Positions 25,697 through 34,585 are shown, counted from the stretch's first letter. The stretch is 64,000 bases of DNA from Corynebacterium durum (GCF_030408675.1 NZ_CP047200.1:2356001-2420000), one strand, 5' to 3'. Notes: generated from the letters alone by a model not told the origin. A program made the numbers and translations.

Positions 25697-25999
25697 ATGC
25701 AGCGGTTAATCGAATTTTCAACGGATGCTTCCGGTGCCAAAGAGATTGACACAGCTATCAGAGCAGCATTTGACACGCTGCACAAAGAAGACCCAGACTC
25801 AGTTCGCCTTGCATATTGGAGACTACGTGGGACTGATAAATTTGTGGCGCTGATTGAACTTGATGATGAGAAAAACAATCCACTACTAGGCTTCGAAGCC
25901 ACAGCAGCACTACCCAAGATGATTGGGCTTCATGCTCAAGGCGGCTATCCAACGCCTCAGGAAATAGAATTGGTCGGAACCTACGGCTTCAACCTATGA
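25697..25999 (+). CDS. Small hypothetical protein co-transcribed with ECF41 sigma factor
   Basis: A 100-residue soluble protein. The pattern MQRLIEFSTDASG ... YWRLRGTDKFVALIELDDEKNNPL is compatible with a dimeric alpha/beta barrel (antibiotic-biosynthesis-monooxygenase type), though this is only a resemblance. ECF41 factors usually sit beside a small oxidoreductase, epimerase or decarboxylase target gene, and this gene fills that place. The ATG at 25697 is chosen because AGGAG lies 9 bp before it, while the ATG at 25688 abuts that site. It overlaps the sigma gene by 4 bp. Confidence 0.7.
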   Translation: MQRLIEFSTDASGAKEIDTAIRAAFDTLHKEDPDSVRLAYWRLRGTDKFVALIELDDEKNNPLLGFEATAALPKMIGLHAQGGYPTPQEIELVGTYGFNL

Positions 26000-26865
26000 C
26001 TATTGGTCCAGATTCAGATGCCTTCGCCTCGCAGGAGCAATACCTGCGGGCGTTGGCTTATCGTTTTTTACAAAAGACAACAGATGTAGACGATATTATG
26101 CAAGAGGCATGGATTCGCTACAGCCAAGCCAATAAGGATGAGATTGTCAATCTCGAAGCATGGCTAACCACTGTTGTCACGCGGCTATGCCTGGACACAA
26201 TAAGGCAAAATCAAAAATTTGTTTCATATAATTCCGCCATAAATCTTACAACAAATAATAATTTGCCTGAAGCCAACTTGGAACTAATCAGCGATGTGGA
26301 ATCAGCTTTCAAAATCATATTAGCCGAGCTAACCCCTTCGCAGCAGATTTCCTTCATCTTACATGACATTTTTAGCTTTACTTTTTCCGAAATTGGATCA
26401 ATCTTAGGCATTAGCGAAGTTGCCGCCCGACGCCAGGCTAGCCGTGCCCGTGCCATCATTCAAAACAGCAATCTTGACACCGCTCAACGTGAGAATAACA
26501 ATGAGCAACAGATTGTAAGTGCATTCCTTACAGCGGCACAACAAGGAGACATTGAGGGACTAATATCAGTTCTTCACCCTGAAGTCACCAGAATAGCTGA
26601 TTCTGACACTGTCAAAACAGGAGAACCATCACATATTAGCGGCATCAAGAATATCATTAATGAAACAATTACACTTCAAGCTAACGCGCAAGATGCAGAC
26701 GTCTATTTATTATCACGTAAACCGGTAATCTTGGTGGGAAGCCCAGAAAAACCCAGACTATTACTAACTTTTAAAATATATAACGGGAAAATCTATAGAT
26801 ACAACGTTATCTCTGACTACTCAAAAATTAATTCACTAATACTATCTGGGGTGAAGCCACTGTAG
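25996..26865 (+). CDS. ECF41-type sigma factor with fused SnoaL-like domain (SigJ-like)
   Basis: A 289-residue sigma factor. Region 2 (about 10-75: YLRALAYRFLQKTTDVDDIMQEAWIRY, then WLTTVVTRLCLDTIR) and region 4 (about 110-155: TPSQQISFILHDIFSFTFSEIGSILGISEVAARRQASRAR in pieces) are followed by a C-terminal NTF2/SnoaL-like domain (about 170-285) that in ECF41 controls activity. The family WLP linker motif is changed to NLPEA, and the usual DGGG-type C-terminal motif is not seen, so the regulatory domain has drifted. The gene is AT-rich against its surroundings. It is the second gene of a two-gene unit preceded by a matching ECF41 promoter. Confidence 0.88.
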   Translation: MTIGPDSDAFASQEQYLRALAYRFLQKTTDVDDIMQEAWIRYSQANKDEIVNLEAWLTTVVTRLCLDTIRQNQKFVSYNSAINLTTNNNLPEANLELISDVESAFKIILAELTPSQQISFILHDIFSFTFSEIGSILGISEVAARRQASRARAIIQNSNLDTAQRENNNEQQIVSAFLTAAQQGDIEGLISVLHPEVTRIADSDTVKTGEPSHISGIKNIINETITLQANAQDADVYLLSRKPVILVGSPEKPRLLLTFKIYNGKIYRYNVISDYSKINSLILSGVKPL

Positions 26866-26942
26866 CGTAAAACACTAAGAAGGTTTTCTCACCAGGAGTG
26901 CAGACTTGAAGTCCCTCATATCAGGCAGTTATGAACCACACA

Positions 26943-27000
26943 ACAACGACGCCCCGCCACCGTACGCCTTGTAGTTAAGGCGCGGGAGGCGGGGCGTCGT
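26943..27000. repeat. Hairpin repeat H, copy 2 (terminator between convergent genes)
   Basis: Near-identical to copy 1, with longer outer arms (GACGCCCCGCC / GGCGGGGCGTC). The segment from CCGCCACCGT to GGAGGCGGGGC is shared apart from a few loop bases. It separates the ECF41 gene from the convergent CoA-transferase gene. Confidence 0.85.
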
Positions 27001-27029
27001 CACGCGGCGACATAAAACGCAAGAAACAC

Positions 27030-28547
27030 CTAGGAAAGCTTCATGGTGCCGGTTTCCTGGAACCGCTGGTGGAAGCTGAATGCGGTGGCCAGGTCGTGCG
27101 GGGTCTGCAGGGTCTTGCGTTCCGTGGCTGCCTTGAGCGCGCGGTCGTAGTATTCCTCAAGCAGCGGCCGGTAATCCGGGTGTGCGAGAGCAATGATTTT
27201 TTCTACGCGCTGGCGCGGTGCAAGGCCCCGCAGGTCTGCGTAGCCGTACTCGGTGATAATCACCTTGACGTCTTGTTCGGTGTGGTCCACGTGGGAGACA
27301 AACGGAACGATGGCGGAGATGGCACCACCCTTGGCGTCGGAAGGCGTGATGAAGGAGCTAATGTAGCCGTTGCGGGTGAAGTCCGCGGAACCGCCGACAC
27401 CGTTCATCATGCGGGAGCCGATGACGTTGGTGGAGTTGACGTTGCCGTAAATGTCGGCTTCGATCAGACCGTTGGTGCAGATCAGGCCAAGGCGACGTAT
27501 GACTTCGGGATGGTTGGAGATCTGCTGAGGGCGCAGAATAATGGACTCGCGGTACTTGGATGCCTCATTGTTCATACGCTCGGCGTATTCGGGCGATAGG
27601 GAGAAGGCGGTGGCGGATGCGACCGTCATTTTCCCGGCGTCGATAAGGTCGACCATGCCGTCCTGAATAACCTCGGTGTATGCCTGAATGTTCTCGAACT
27701 TGGAGTCCAGCAGGCCGCTCATCACGGCGTTCGGCACGTTACCGACGCCGGACTGCATGCGGTAGCCGTCGTAGGTGAGGCGACCAGCAGCAACCTCGCC
27801 CTCCAGGAAGTCCAGGAAGTGGCCAGCGATCTGCTTGGACTGCTCATCAAGGGGCTTGAAGGGGGCGTTGCGATCCTGCAGGTCGGTTTCCACCACAGCA
27901 ACGACCTTGTTCACATCAATGTCGATGTAGGGGGTACCGACACGCTGGCCGGGTTCCGTAATCGGAATGGCCACGCGGTTGGGCAGCGGGTTGTTGCGCC
28001 AAATATCGGCCATGCCTTCGAGTTCTTCGGACTGCCAGGAGTTGACCTCAATGATGATCTTCTCCGCTGCATCCAGGTACTCAACGTTGTTGCCAATGGA
28101 GGAAGAAGGAATGATGTGGCCTTCCTCGGTAATGCGCACAGCCTCCACGATGGCAACGTTCATGCGGCCAAAAAAGCCCTGCTGCACGTACATGCCGGAC
28201 TCGGACAGGTGGTAGTCCGCGTAGAGGCTGGTGCCGTCGTTGATCTTGTTACGCATGATCGGATCGGACTGGTAGGGGGTGCGGAACCGAACTGCATCCG
28301 CCTCAGCCAACACACCATCACAGTCTGGAGCGGTGGAGGCACCGGTGAACAAGTCGATCATGAATTCATCGCCTTTGGCGTGCGCCTCCTTCGCACGTTC
28401 CGCGATGGCGGTGGGCAGAACCTTCGGGTAGCCAGCACCGGTAAAGCCGGAAATGCCGACCTTATCGCCATGGTTGACAAACTGTGCGGCCTCGTCGGCC
28501 GTCATCACCTTAGAACGGAGCTGAGCGTTAGCAATCCGATCGGACAT
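27030..28547 (-). CDS. actA: Succinyl-CoA:acetate CoA-transferase / acetyl-CoA hydrolase family
   Basis: A 505-residue class I CoA-transferase. Clear family marks are VGISGFTGAGYPKVLP near the N-terminus, SGVGNVPNAVMSGL carrying the region before the catalytic Glu, GGSADFTRNGYIS, and the C-terminal ITEYGYADLRGLAPRQR. In corynebacteria this enzyme moves CoA between succinyl-CoA and acetate and takes part in acetate metabolism. The ATG at 28547 has GAGGAGG 5 bp upstream, so the longer frame to 28607 is rejected. Its position next to dusB matches C. glutamicum as I recall it. Confidence 0.9.
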   Translation of the reverse strand: MSDRIANAQLRSKVMTADEAAQFVNHGDKVGISGFTGAGYPKVLPTAIAERAKEAHAKGDEFMIDLFTGASTAPDCDGVLAEADAVRFRTPYQSDPIMRNKINDGTSLYADYHLSESGMYVQQGFFGRMNVAIVEAVRITEEGHIIPSSSIGNNVEYLDAAEKIIIEVNSWQSEELEGMADIWRNNPLPNRVAIPITEPGQRVGTPYIDIDVNKVVAVVETDLQDRNAPFKPLDEQSKQIAGHFLDFLEGEVAAGRLTYDGYRMQSGVGNVPNAVMSGLLDSKFENIQAYTEVIQDGMVDLIDAGKMTVASATAFSLSPEYAERMNNEASKYRESIILRPQQISNHPEVIRRLGLICTNGLIEADIYGNVNSTNVIGSRMMNGVGGSADFTRNGYISSFITPSDAKGGAISAIVPFVSHVDHTEQDVKVIITEYGYADLRGLAPRQRVEKIIALAHPDYRPLLEEYYDRALKAATERKTLQTPHDLATAFSFHQRFQETGTMKLS

Positions 28548-28869
28548 GTATTCCTCCTCAAGCGCCGGGTGGCCAGCTGCAACGACCACGCCGGAGATGT
28601 GACACATCGACTACCCAAGCAGCGCCACAGGACACACTGTGACTCACTTAGACAATCAGCAAGCTAGTTACCCTCACCACAATAAACCATCCGCCCCATC
28701 CCTGCTTTTTGAACAAATAATCGTGTGGACTTTCACCCAGAAAGCACCCCCAATAGCCACCCCCTCCAGGTGTGGTGCCGTAGCGCCTGTGAGTCAGCCC
28801 ATCGCCGGGTTGCTGAAATTGGACTTCCGGGATTCTGGTGAGTTTGTCGCCCATCCGGAAGTATCTACA

Positions 28870-30039
28870 ATGGCCTGCGTGGCACAACCAGCAGCTCCCC
28901 TGTCCATAGGCTCCCTCACCCTCACCTCCCCCGTGGTGCTCGCACCCATGGCCGGGGTGACCAACGTGGCATTCCGCACGCTGTGCCGCGAGCAGGAGCG
29001 AGAAAAGATGGGCAGCGTATCCGGGTTGTATGTCTGTGAAATGGTCACCGCCCGCGCGCTGGTGGAACGCAACGAAAAAACGCTACATATGACCACCTTC
29101 GCCCCTGATGAAAACCCCCGATCACTGCAGCTGTACACCACCGATCCGCACTGGACCTATGAGGCCGCGAAAATGATTGTGGATGAAAACCTCGCCGACC
29201 ACATCGACATGAACTTCGGCTGCCCGGTCCCCAAAGTCACCCGGCGCGGCGGCGGTTCAGCACTGCCCTATAAAAGGAAACTGTTTGGCAATATCGTCGC
29301 CGCTGCCGTTCGCGCCACGGAAGGCACGGATATTCCAGTGACGGTGAAGTTCCGCGTGGGCATTGACGACGCCCACAAAACCCACCTGGATGCCGGGCGC
29401 ATTGCCGCAGCGGAAGGCGCGGCGGCGGTGGCGCTTCACGCCCGCACTGCGGCGCAGCGGTACTCCGGCAAGGCCGACTGGTCGGAGATCGCGCGGTTGA
29501 AGGAACACATGGCCGATTCGGGAATCCCGGTGCTGGGCAACGGCGATATTTTCGCAGCTTCTGACGCTGCAGCCATGATGGACCAAACGGGTTGCGACGG
29601 CGTGGTGGTCGGCCGTGGTTGCCTGGGCCGCCCCTGGTTGTTTGCCGAACTCGCCGCCCAGCTCACCGGCCGTCCCCTACCCCCACAACCCACGTTGGGT
29701 GAAGTGACGCGCATTATTCAACGCCATGCCGAGCTGCTGGCAGCCCACCATGGTGAGGAGCACGGCTGCCGCGAACTACGCAAGCACGTGTCCTGGTATT
29801 TGCGAGGCTTCCCCGTCGGAGGCGACATGCGCCGCGACCTCGCCCGCGTATCGACGCTCGCGCACCTCGCCGACATCCTCGCCCCCTTCAGCGACTCCCC
29901 CGCACTCGCCGATGACGCTGATGGGGCGCGCGGCCGCCAGGGTTCTCCTGGGAAAGTCGTGTTGCCGGAGGGCTGGCTCGACGACCCGGAAGATGACACC
30001 GTGCCCGAGGGTGCTGACATTATGCACTCAGGTGGGTAA
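28870..30039 (+). CDS. dusB: tRNA-dihydrouridine synthase (DusB family)
   Basis: A 389-residue FMN enzyme that reduces uridine to dihydrouridine in tRNA. The TIM-barrel motifs are complete: VLAPMAGVTNVAFR at the start, the catalytic Cys in MNFGCPVPKVTRRGGGSAL, VKFRVG, HARTAAQRYSGKADW, GNGDI and GVVVGRGCLGRPW. The C-terminal helical domain contains RELRKHVSWYLRGFP. ATG 28870 matches the family start; the upstream extension to 28639 looks non-coding. It is divergent from the CoA-transferase. Confidence 0.93.
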   Translation: MACVAQPAAPLSIGSLTLTSPVVLAPMAGVTNVAFRTLCREQEREKMGSVSGLYVCEMVTARALVERNEKTLHMTTFAPDENPRSLQLYTTDPHWTYEAAKMIVDENLADHIDMNFGCPVPKVTRRGGGSALPYKRKLFGNIVAAAVRATEGTDIPVTVKFRVGIDDAHKTHLDAGRIAAAEGAAAVALHARTAAQRYSGKADWSEIARLKEHMADSGIPVLGNGDIFAASDAAAMMDQTGCDGVVVGRGCLGRPWLFAELAAQLTGRPLPPQPTLGEVTRIIQRHAELLAAHHGEEHGCRELRKHVSWYLRGFPVGGDMRRDLARVSTLAHLADILAPFSDSPALADDADGARGRQGSPGKVVLPEGWLDDPEDDTVPEGADIMHSGG

Positions 30040-30047
30040 GGGGATGT

Positions 30048-30188
30048 GCAAGGTAAGTCCACCGACAAGCTCGAAAATGGGCTGTTTTCGTACCTGGTAG
30101 TAGACCTATATAACAAGCATGAAAAATGTGCTTACGCTCAAGCTCAAAAACAGCTGTTTTTCGTGCTCAGAGATAAGCACACTGCACA
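30048..30188. repeat. Composite palindromic repeat, family P (copy 2)
   Basis: Two sub-elements in tandem. The first (about 30048-30113) has CAAGGTAAGTCCA, a GCTCGAAAATGGGCTG core and TAGACCTAT. The second (about 30119-30188) has ATGTGCTTACGCTC and GAGATAAGCACA as imperfect inverted arms around CAAAAACAGCTGTTTTTCG. The same pair, in the same order, occurs at 46445-46645. It fills the gap between dusB and the convergent pstS, where pstCAB-phoU would be expected. Confidence 0.75.
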
Positions 30189-30204
30189 CCCCACGACTCC
30201 TTAA

Positions 30205-31287
30205 CTAACTCAGCGCCGCCACCGCAGATTCCATTCGTCCTTTGTGCACTCCACTCAGCGGCGCATACCCCAGGTTGCGGAGTTCGTCATCTTGGTGCCG
30301 CAAGGCAACGGTGAGAAAGTCCTTCACGCGTTTGCGCACCTCGGGCGGGTATCCCGCCGAGCAGACAATGCTGTAGCTGGTGACAATAAGTGGGTAGCTG
30401 TCGGGTTGTTTCGCGGCGTCGTATAGCGCATCGGTATCAACCACGAGGTTGTGTCCATTGTTGGCGAAGGTGGCTTTGGCCACGGCTGCTTCCACCGCAG
30501 GCCCCTCGGGAACAACGGGTCCCGCACCGAAATCAATCGCGGCAAGACCAAGTCGCGCGCCCACGGCGTAGCCGGTTTCCACGTATCCAACCGCGCCGTT
30601 TGTGTCACGGATGGTATCAACAACCCCGTTTGAGCCGCTGGCCCCCACACCCCCGTACCCGGCGTAGTCCAAGCCGGTGGTGTTCCACGCCCCGTTTGTG
30701 GTGCCTTTAAAAAAGCGTTGCAGGGTGTCTGTGCTGCCGGAACGGTCCGATCGGTAGACGGGCGTGATGTGTTCTTCGGGAAGGTTGACTCCCGGGTTCA
30801 GCGCGGCGATGGCCGGGTCATTCCAGGTGTGGATTTCGTCTTTGTATATCCGGGTCAGTACGTCGGCGTTGAGCACGAGTTTGGGCACGCCGTCAAGGTG
30901 ATAGGTGATGGCGAGTCCGCCGAAGGCCAGGGGCAGGTGCCAGGCTTCATTGCCGCCGCATCGTTCCGCAGCTTGGCTGGCCTGCTCGGCGGTCAGGGGC
31001 GTGTCGGACCCCGCAATGTCGACGGTTCCCGCCAGGAAGTTTGTTTGGCCTTCCCCCGACCCCGCAGGCGGGTAGGACAGTCGCGCGCCGGGGACGGCGG
31101 TGGCGTACTTGATGCCATAGAGGTCCATGGCGCGCTTTTGGGCGCTGGAACCTTCGGCGAGTACCTGGCCTTCGGTCTTGGTCAGTCCTGGCTCGTCGAC
31201 AAGGCCGATGGGGGTTTCACGACTTTCTACGCATCCAGCGAGGCACCCGGCAACAAGGAGGGTCGAGATGATGGCGACACGTTTCAC
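30205..31287 (-). CDS. pstS: Phosphate ABC transporter substrate-binding lipoprotein PstS
   Basis: A 360-residue periplasmic-type phosphate-binding protein. A lipoprotein signal (KRVAIISTLLVAGCLAGC) gives anchoring at the Cys of LAGC. Phosphate ligands are in SSAQKRAMD, GSDTPL and YRSDRSGSTDTL. The GTG at 31287 is chosen because AAGGAAG lies 5 bp before it and it starts the signal peptide directly; the ATG at 31317 would put a charged stretch in front. It follows mshD by 10 bp. Remarkably, no pstC, pstA, pstB or phoU follows: next is a repeat and dusB. It therefore depends on permease genes elsewhere, or is a leftover. Confidence 0.9.
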   Translation of the reverse strand: MKRVAIISTLLVAGCLAGCVESRETPIGLVDEPGLTKTEGQVLAEGSSAQKRAMDLYGIKYATAVPGARLSYPPAGSGEGQTNFLAGTVDIAGSDTPLTAEQASQAAERCGGNEAWHLPLAFGGLAITYHLDGVPKLVLNADVLTRIYKDEIHTWNDPAIAALNPGVNLPEEHITPVYRSDRSGSTDTLQRFFKGTTNGAWNTTGLDYAGYGGVGASGSNGVVDTIRDTNGAVGYVETGYAVGARLGLAAIDFGAGPVVPEGPAVEAAVAKATFANNGHNLVVDTDALYDAAKQPDSYPLIVTSYSIVCSAGYPPEVRKRVKDFLTVALRHQDDELRNLGYAPLSGVHKGRMESAVAALS

Positions 31288-31297
31288 GGGCACTTCC

Positions 31298-32152
31298 TTA
31301 GTTTTCCGCCGACTCATGGGCATAGAGCACATGGTTTTCCACTTCTTCAAAGCCTAGTTTTTCATAGGCCGCCACGGCGGGAACATTATCGGCCTCCACA
31401 TACAAAATGATGCGCCCCATCCCGGCCTCCGCTAGGTGGTCAAGCCCTAGGCGCACAAGCGGATCGCCAAGCCCGCGCCCACGATAGGCGGCGGCGAGTC
31501 CCACGACGTAGACTTCCCCCAGCTCAGTGCTGTGCCGTTTAGTCCAGTGGAAGCCCGCAAGTTGGTCGCCGTCCCACAGCAGGAGCACGTCGGCCGAGTT
31601 GAACCAGCTCGCGGCCATGGCTTGGTCAAGGCGAGCGCGATCCCAGCCGCCTTGCTCGGGGTGCCAATCGAAAGCCTCGTTGTTAGCCGCAAGCCAGGCG
31701 TCCAGCACCGCATCCCTACCGAACCGTTCGGCGGATTCGTCAAGGTTCAGGCAGACCATGCTGTCCGGCAGCTGGGTTTCAGCTGGCACCCAATCCACGC
31801 CCATCACTAAAAGTTCGCGTATCGACGCCCACCCACGCGCCGCCGCCAGGCCCTTCGCCGCTGGCAGGTTCCCATGCGCCCACACGTGCGCGCTCTCCCC
31901 CAGTGACCCAAGGAGCGCGGTGCCCAGACCGCGGCGTCGATAAGCGGGGTGAACAACAAGTTCCCAGGAAGCCCCATCCCCGGCGGCCAGTGCCACCACC
32001 TGGTCGTCGGTGAGAATGTAGGCGTGGGTGTGCCCCAGCTCCGGTTCGGAAAGTCCGCGCAGGAACTGCTCAGACAGCGGTGCCACGCCGTCGTGAGTGG
32101 TGGCGGTGTCGATGAGTACAGTGTCAGGAACCGTGCCGTTGTGAATGCGCAT
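31298..32152 (-). CDS. mshD: Mycothiol synthase
   Basis: A 284-residue protein with two GNAT domains, the architecture of MshD, which acetylates Cys-GlcN-Ins to complete mycothiol. The N-terminal GNAT keeps ELVVHPAYRRRGLGTALL; the C-terminal, catalytic one has VVGLAAAYRGRGLGDPLVRLGLDHL and ILYVEADNVPAVAAYEKLGF. ATG 32152 gives the usual length with GGAAGG just upstream; the longer frame to 32338 overlaps the divergent gene. It is upstream of pstS with a 10-bp gap. It contains an exact copy of GGCGTCGATAAGC (31933-31945). Confidence 0.92.
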   Translation of the reverse strand: MRIHNGTVPDTVLIDTATTHDGVAPLSEQFLRGLSEPELGHTHAYILTDDQVVALAAGDGASWELVVHPAYRRRGLGTALLGSLGESAHVWAHGNLPAAKGLAAARGWASIRELLVMGVDWVPAETQLPDSMVCLNLDESAERFGRDAVLDAWLAANNEAFDWHPEQGGWDRARLDQAMAASWFNSADVLLLWDGDQLAGFHWTKRHSTELGEVYVVGLAAAYRGRGLGDPLVRLGLDHLAEAGMGRIILYVEADNVPAVAAYEKLGFEEVENHVLYAHESAEN

Positions 32153-32183
32153 ACCTTCCAGGCTAATGATATGAATTGTAAGT

Positions 32184-32945
32184 GTGAAGCTACGCCGTCC
32201 CGCCGTTATTATCTCCAGTGCCCTCGCGCTGACGTTCGGAATTGGCTGGCTTGTGGATAGCATTGTGGCGGCACGGGTGGAAATGCGCATCGCCCAAGAA
32301 ATCGAGGCCGTCACCCCGGTGGAAAGCAACCCCCGCATCTACGTTGGCGGATTCCCCTATTTGCTGGCGCTGAGCACGCACAAAGTGCCGGCGATCACCT
32401 CAGAAAGCCTGGATGTGCGCATTCCTGGCCTGGGGTTGGTGAACCTGCGCACCGAGGCGGACCGTGTGACGCTCAGCAACGAGCAACTTTTAAACGGCAA
32501 CATTGAAGGGGCGAAGGCAAAGGCACTGTCGCACTACATGCGTCTCGACGGCGTGGCACTCGGCAGCTTCCTCAACATCACCGACCTGGACATCAGCCAT
32601 CCCTCCGACATTTCCCCTACCAGCACCTCCGCCTCCGAGGCGCAGCTCACGGGGACGCCACCGAACTTCACGGAACCCGTGGTCGCCGAGGTGAAACTCC
32701 GCATCAAAGGAAGCACCATCTCCATCGAACCCACCAGCGTGCGCGGCGCGCCACCAGGCCGGGAAGAAGAAGCACTCAACGCCTTCTCCTGGACCGTGGA
32801 CTCCACCGAGCTCCCCCTCGGTGGGCGTGCCACCAACATCAACTGCAACGGAGGATCCATCTACATCTCCTCCGAAATCTCCAACGTGACGCTCAGCTAC
32901 AAGGACTTTGCGCCGCTCCTACGCGAAAACCAAGAAGAAAGCTAG
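32184..32945 (+). CDS. LmeA-like (DUF2993) envelope lipid-binding protein
   Basis: A 253-residue protein with an N-terminal membrane anchor or uncleaved signal (RRPAVIISSALALTFGIGWLV) followed by a DUF2993 domain: ARVEMRIAQEIE, IYVGGFPYLLALSTHKVPAI and LDVRIPGLGLVNLRTEADRV are family hallmarks. In mycobacteria LmeA is a periplasmic phospholipid-binding protein needed for lipomannan elongation. The GTG at 32184 begins the signal; there is no strong ribosome site. It is divergent from mshD with 31 bp between starts and is followed 20 bp later by the nitrobindin-like gene, probably in one operon. Confidence 0.85.
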   Translation: MKLRRPAVIISSALALTFGIGWLVDSIVAARVEMRIAQEIEAVTPVESNPRIYVGGFPYLLALSTHKVPAITSESLDVRIPGLGLVNLRTEADRVTLSNEQLLNGNIEGAKAKALSHYMRLDGVALGSFLNITDLDISHPSDISPTSTSASEAQLTGTPPNFTEPVVAEVKLRIKGSTISIEPTSVRGAPPGREEEALNAFSWTVDSTELPLGGRATNINCNGGSIYISSEISNVTLSYKDFAPLLRENQEES

Positions 32946-32965
32946 AGTGAGCTAGGGTGTAGGGC

Positions 32966-33661
32966 ATGACTGAAAGCCCTGATAACACTGCAACAACCCA
33001 AGATGCCGCCAACTCCACCGCAGACGAGATCCGATTGGACGGCAACGCCGCCGTGAATCTCGCTGCGGAGCAATCCAAACTCACCGGCGGGCGGAACATT
33101 CCGACGTTGAGCGGCATTGACGGTCTTGACGACCTCCCCGTTGCCGAGGACACCGCCAACCTGCGGCTCGGCCCTAACCTACACGACGGCCTGCTGGCGT
33201 TGCTGCCCCTCATTGGTGTGTGGCGCGGTGCTGGTCAAGCAGATTCAGCGTCTGACGGTCAGTACGCTTTCGGCCAGCAGCTCATTTTCGCCCACGACGG
33301 CGAAAACTACATTTCCTACGAATCGCGCATCTGGAAGCTCGACAAGGAGGGCAACGCCACCGACCAAGACCAGCGGGAAACCGGCTTCTGGCGGATCAAC
33401 GACAAAGACGAGATCGAATTCATCTGCTGCAATTCCTCCGGTGTCGTCGAGATTTTTTATGGCAACCCCCTGAACGAGCGCGCGTGGGAAGTGGAATCCG
33501 CCTCCACCATGGTCACCGCAACCGGTCCCGCCGAGCTGGGTCCCGGCAAGCGCCTCTACGGCCTCATGCCCACCAATGAGCTGGGCTGGGTAGACGAGCG
33601 CATGGTGGGCAAGGAACTCCGACCGCGCATGTCCGCGCAGCTGGCACGCGTGGTCGGGTAA
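32966..33661 (+). CDS. Nitrobindin-like heme-binding beta-barrel (FABP/THAP4 family)
   Basis: A 231-residue protein. A ~50-residue polar N-terminus precedes a ten-stranded beta-barrel: LLPLIGVWRGAGQA with the GxWxGxG motif, FGQQLIFAHDGENYISYESRIW, ETGFWRI and the C-terminal block with LTPRMSAQLARV-like ending (LRPRMSAQLARVVG). The family binds heme and isomerises peroxynitrite; the distal heme ligand His is expected near the C-terminus, and I do not see a clear one, so heme binding is uncertain. Actinobacterial copies commonly sit beside ygfZ, as here. Confidence 0.8.
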   Translation: MTESPDNTATTQDAANSTADEIRLDGNAAVNLAAEQSKLTGGRNIPTLSGIDGLDDLPVAEDTANLRLGPNLHDGLLALLPLIGVWRGAGQADSASDGQYAFGQQLIFAHDGENYISYESRIWKLDKEGNATDQDQRETGFWRINDKDEIEFICCNSSGVVEIFYGNPLNERAWEVESASTMVTATGPAELGPGKRLYGLMPTNELGWVDERMVGKELRPRMSAQLARVVG

Positions 33662-33689
33662 GGCGTGGTCGGATAAGACGCAGGGCAGG

Positions 33690-34585
33690 TCAGCTCAGCG
33701 CTGCGAACATCATGCGTCGCACTTTGTCTTCGTTAGCGGGTGCGGGCAGGTGAACATCGTTGATGCAGGTGACTCGAGCGGCAACCCGAACGGAACTGAC
33801 CAGCCAGACCGAGTCGGCGTCGATAAGCTGTTGAACAGTGAGGTCGGTTTCCTGGCAGTCCCAGCCCTTCCATTCAGCGTGCTGGTACAAGGCAGCCTGC
33901 GTGGTGCCGGGCAGGACGTCGCCGCCGGGGTCGGGGTGAACAGCGCAGTGCCTTGTGCAGCAACCACCGTCGAGGTGGCCCCCTCCAGAACGCAGTCACC
34001 ATCAACGTAGATCACATCATCAAAGCCACAGCTTCGGGCATGCCGCAGGGCCGCCATATTAGCCGCGTAGCTGAGCGTTTTCGCGCCAACGATCATCCAG
34101 GGTGCGGCCTCATCGGGCGTGGTGGTCACGCTGAACCCACGTGGAGCCGTCATCACCGACACTCCCAGATGGCGCTGCTCCAGATGCTCCACAGGGATCT
34201 GCTTCACAGTAATCCAGGCGCTGGGACGGTTCGTGGCGGTGCGGCCACGGGTGAGGGTCCACACGCAGGAGGCATCAACGTCCTTCGGCCAGGATTGAAT
34301 GGCCTCGGCCGTGGCTGCGCGCCAATACTCCGCATCCGGCTCCGGCAAGCCCAGCAGCGCCGCCGATGCGGCGAAACGTTTGCTGTGGCGCTCCAGATTA
34401 CAAGCATGGCCATCGCGGATCAGTAGAGTTTCGAACACACCGTCGCCGCGCGTGACGGCAGCATCATCCCAATAAATCAGCGGCAATTCTGGATTGTGAT
34501 GGCGGATCGGACCGCCAAACGTATCCATAACAACAACGACGGGTTTCACGGCGGATGCGGCGGGGGTGGCGGCATGTGAGCTCAT
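33690..34585 (-). pseudogene. pabC: Aminodeoxychorismate lyase (pabC), frameshifted
   Basis: A class IV PLP enzyme that makes 4-aminobenzoate for folate. The N-terminal two thirds are intact: GDGVFETLLIRDG, ERHSKRF, the Lys in VGAKTLSYAANMAAL and GFDDVIYVDGDCVLEGATSTV. After LFTPTP (near 33930) the frame turns to unrelated Pro/Arg-rich sequence running to 33710. The expected end (DVLPGTTQAALYQHAEWKGW ... VSSVRVAAR) is read in a neighbouring frame to 33690. One missing C in the C-run (GGGG at 33927-33930 on the plus strand) would explain it. Either a real mutation or a sequencing error. It diverges from ygfZ. Confidence 0.85.

Noticed and set aside
27069..28667. Long plus-strand frames opposite the CoA-transferase gene
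   Set aside because: Antisense shadows of a high-G+C gene with clear family motifs on the minus strand.
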